Assembly: GCA_965153455.1 (NCBI GenBank)
Contig: OZ234494.1
Coordinates: 22,878,001 to 22,942,000 of the forward strand
Reading direction: 5' to 3'
DNA length: 64,000 nt
From: Sphagnum compactum
Taxonomy: Eukaryota > Bryophyta > Sphagnopsida > Sphagnales
The translations under genes and the position numbers were made by a program. Position 1 is the first letter of the stretch. Each line of letters begins with the position of its first letter. Positions 62,777-64,000 of the stretch are shown in pieces. The notes under the pieces were generated by a model. The model was not told where the DNA came from, made no database searches, and was given only the letters and a program-made list of their open reading frames with translations.

Positions 62777-63727
62777 GTGACATCGCATCTATCATCAGCA
62801 GGTTCGCTTTATGTGCAGGATGGTGCTGTTGGGTCATCACCCCATGTTGATGCCAAAGTGTGCACCATTCCTGACAATCCCTCAGCTGCATTGATTTTGT
62901 CTATCATCCTCAACCCAGCACCGACACGAGTGGCATCTCATGATGCGTTTCCTCTCACAGTCTATGTTGCCTCAATTTACGGATTAGCTCTGAAATATTG
63001 ACTTTCCTATGCAGCTGTAAAACATCCCAAAAATGTTGAGTGCAAAAGTATTCAGCTTGTGCATAGCTTGAGCATGAAATTTTTCGGCCTCTGCTTTTAA
63101 CTTAACATTGTTGGGCAATCACAAAGTCCACGGAATTGACTTTGGAACCTTTACATTTGTTGGTTGCTAGTTCCCCACTGTTGCTTGGATGATCACCCAT
63201 TGCATCATTAATTGTTTCTAGACCCTGGCATGGAAAATGACACAGAAACCGTGGAGAGCTCATTGGCTGCCTTGGCATCACCCAATCTCACTTCTTGTAA
63301 TGCTCTCCCTCTGTTTTCAAGGTCAGAACTCAGAACACTCTTTTTTTTTCTTCCACCTTGACATATTTGTGGTGAGGAGCAACTGCAGGTAGAGAGAATT
63401 ATATATATTCAGAGCTTTGTTCGGATACACCTCCATCCTGTTACTTTTATGAAGAAGGCAGAGTGACACTGTGTTGTGAGATACTGACTAAATTTGTGTT
63501 GGGTTGGAGGGATCAGGTTATTGGTGCAAGGAGATGCAACAGTGGTGTTATTCGCACCTGAGTCAGTGGTCCATTGGTAACCCTGCTCTGCTTGAGGCGG
63601 CAGTGTCATCAGACCTTGGCATAGCATGGAGCAAAGACGGTGTGGCACACCTCTTTGCAAGCCATATGCCACAGGCTGCCAACCTTTACAAGACACCCTC
63701 CTCCTTAGTTTTGGTGACTGCTGACAG
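62777..63727 (+). pseudogene. Conserved plant protein of unknown function, 3'-partial and apparently frameshifted
   Basis: Segments in order: 62777 to about 62990 (acceptor TGTGCAG|GTGACA; SLYVQDGAVGSSP, KVCTIPDNPSAALILS, PTRVASHDAFPLTVYVAS); about 63221-63323 (acceptor CTAG|ACCC; ETVESSLAALASPNL...ALPLFSR, ending at TCAAG|GTCAG); 63517 to about 63570 (acceptor ATCAG|GTTA; LLVQGDATVVLFAPES); and about 63570-63727 (ALLEAAVSSDLGIAWSKDGVAHLF, ANLYKTPSSLVLVTADR, ending ACAG|GTGTGC). The last two lie in different frames with a stop (TAA 63578-63580) between them and no room for an intron. I remember this order from plant proteins of unknown role but cannot name the gene. A middle stretch expected between segments one and two was not found. 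The downstream part lies outside the window. It could be a decayed copy or carry a sequence error. Confidence 0.45.
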
Positions 63728-64000
63728 GTGTGCTTCATCAATACCCTTTAAAAGGCGGCATTGTCCTTGTGGCTCATGCGGATGGAAATGGTTGTCACTG
63801 AATCCTAAACACCTCACTGGGAGAGTGCTCTCTTTACATACTTTAGGGTTCAATGTGGATTAGTTTGGCCAGTCTGTCTGCTTAGATTGATAGGAAGACT
63901 TCAGCCCATCCATTGTGGGGAGTGTGTGTACTTAGTTAGTTCATTATCGAAGGTGTGATTCCTGTTGTGCAGGTCTGGGGCTGTGCCAGAAATTGCAAAG

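Overview
This is nuclear DNA of a land plant. The evidence is spliced genes with GT-AG introns, plant-specific families (an H2A.X ending in SQEF, a GAUT galacturonosyltransferase, the CYP711A/MAX1 strigolactone P450, AIR9, a plastid-type fructokinase) and AT-rich, repeat-laden intergenic DNA. Roughly one gene per 12 kb, short introns (124-880 bp) and an intronless AIR9 suggest a non-seed plant, perhaps a bryophyte, but the species cannot be read from the sequence. Exon boundaries were worked out by eye from splice signals, reading-frame phase and remembered family conservation. All gene identities are homology calls made without a search.

Layout. 1-5.6 kb is AT-rich DNA without a recognisable gene. 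5.99-7.30 kb (minus) is a two-exon histone H2A.X with a telo-box/CCAAT upstream region. 8-11.9 kb holds repeats and a possible tRNA-derived SINE. 12.0-15.5 kb (minus) is a six-exon GAUT10/11-like gene, with tandem repeats at 16.6-17.6 kb beyond its 5' end. 17.6-25.3 kb is transposon and tandem-repeat country. It includes two copies of a CpG-rich, hairpin-rich element of about 140 bp; each has its own target-site duplication, and one has a natural empty site beside it. 25.85-28.75 kb (plus) is a complete five-exon CYP711A gene. 28.8-44 kb is again repeats, including a dead hAT-like transposase (33.6-35.4 kb), a miRNA-like inverted repeat (39.7 kb) and a 43-bp minisatellite (42.5 kb). 44.6-50.3 kb (plus) is AIR9, open in one exon. 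51.8-55.1 kb (minus) is a seven-exon fructokinase, convergent with AIR9, with one GC-AG intron. 55.8-56.3 kb is a palindromic MITE-like element. 56.4-61 kb is AT-rich. 62.8-64 kb (plus) carries the start of a plant protein gene of unknown function whose reading frame appears broken.

The genes form no pathway; they are unrelated neighbours. The strongest theme is structural: imperfect local tandem duplications (43-330 bp units, 2-8 copies) occur beside or inside nearly every gene, in one case copying the start-codon region of the P450.
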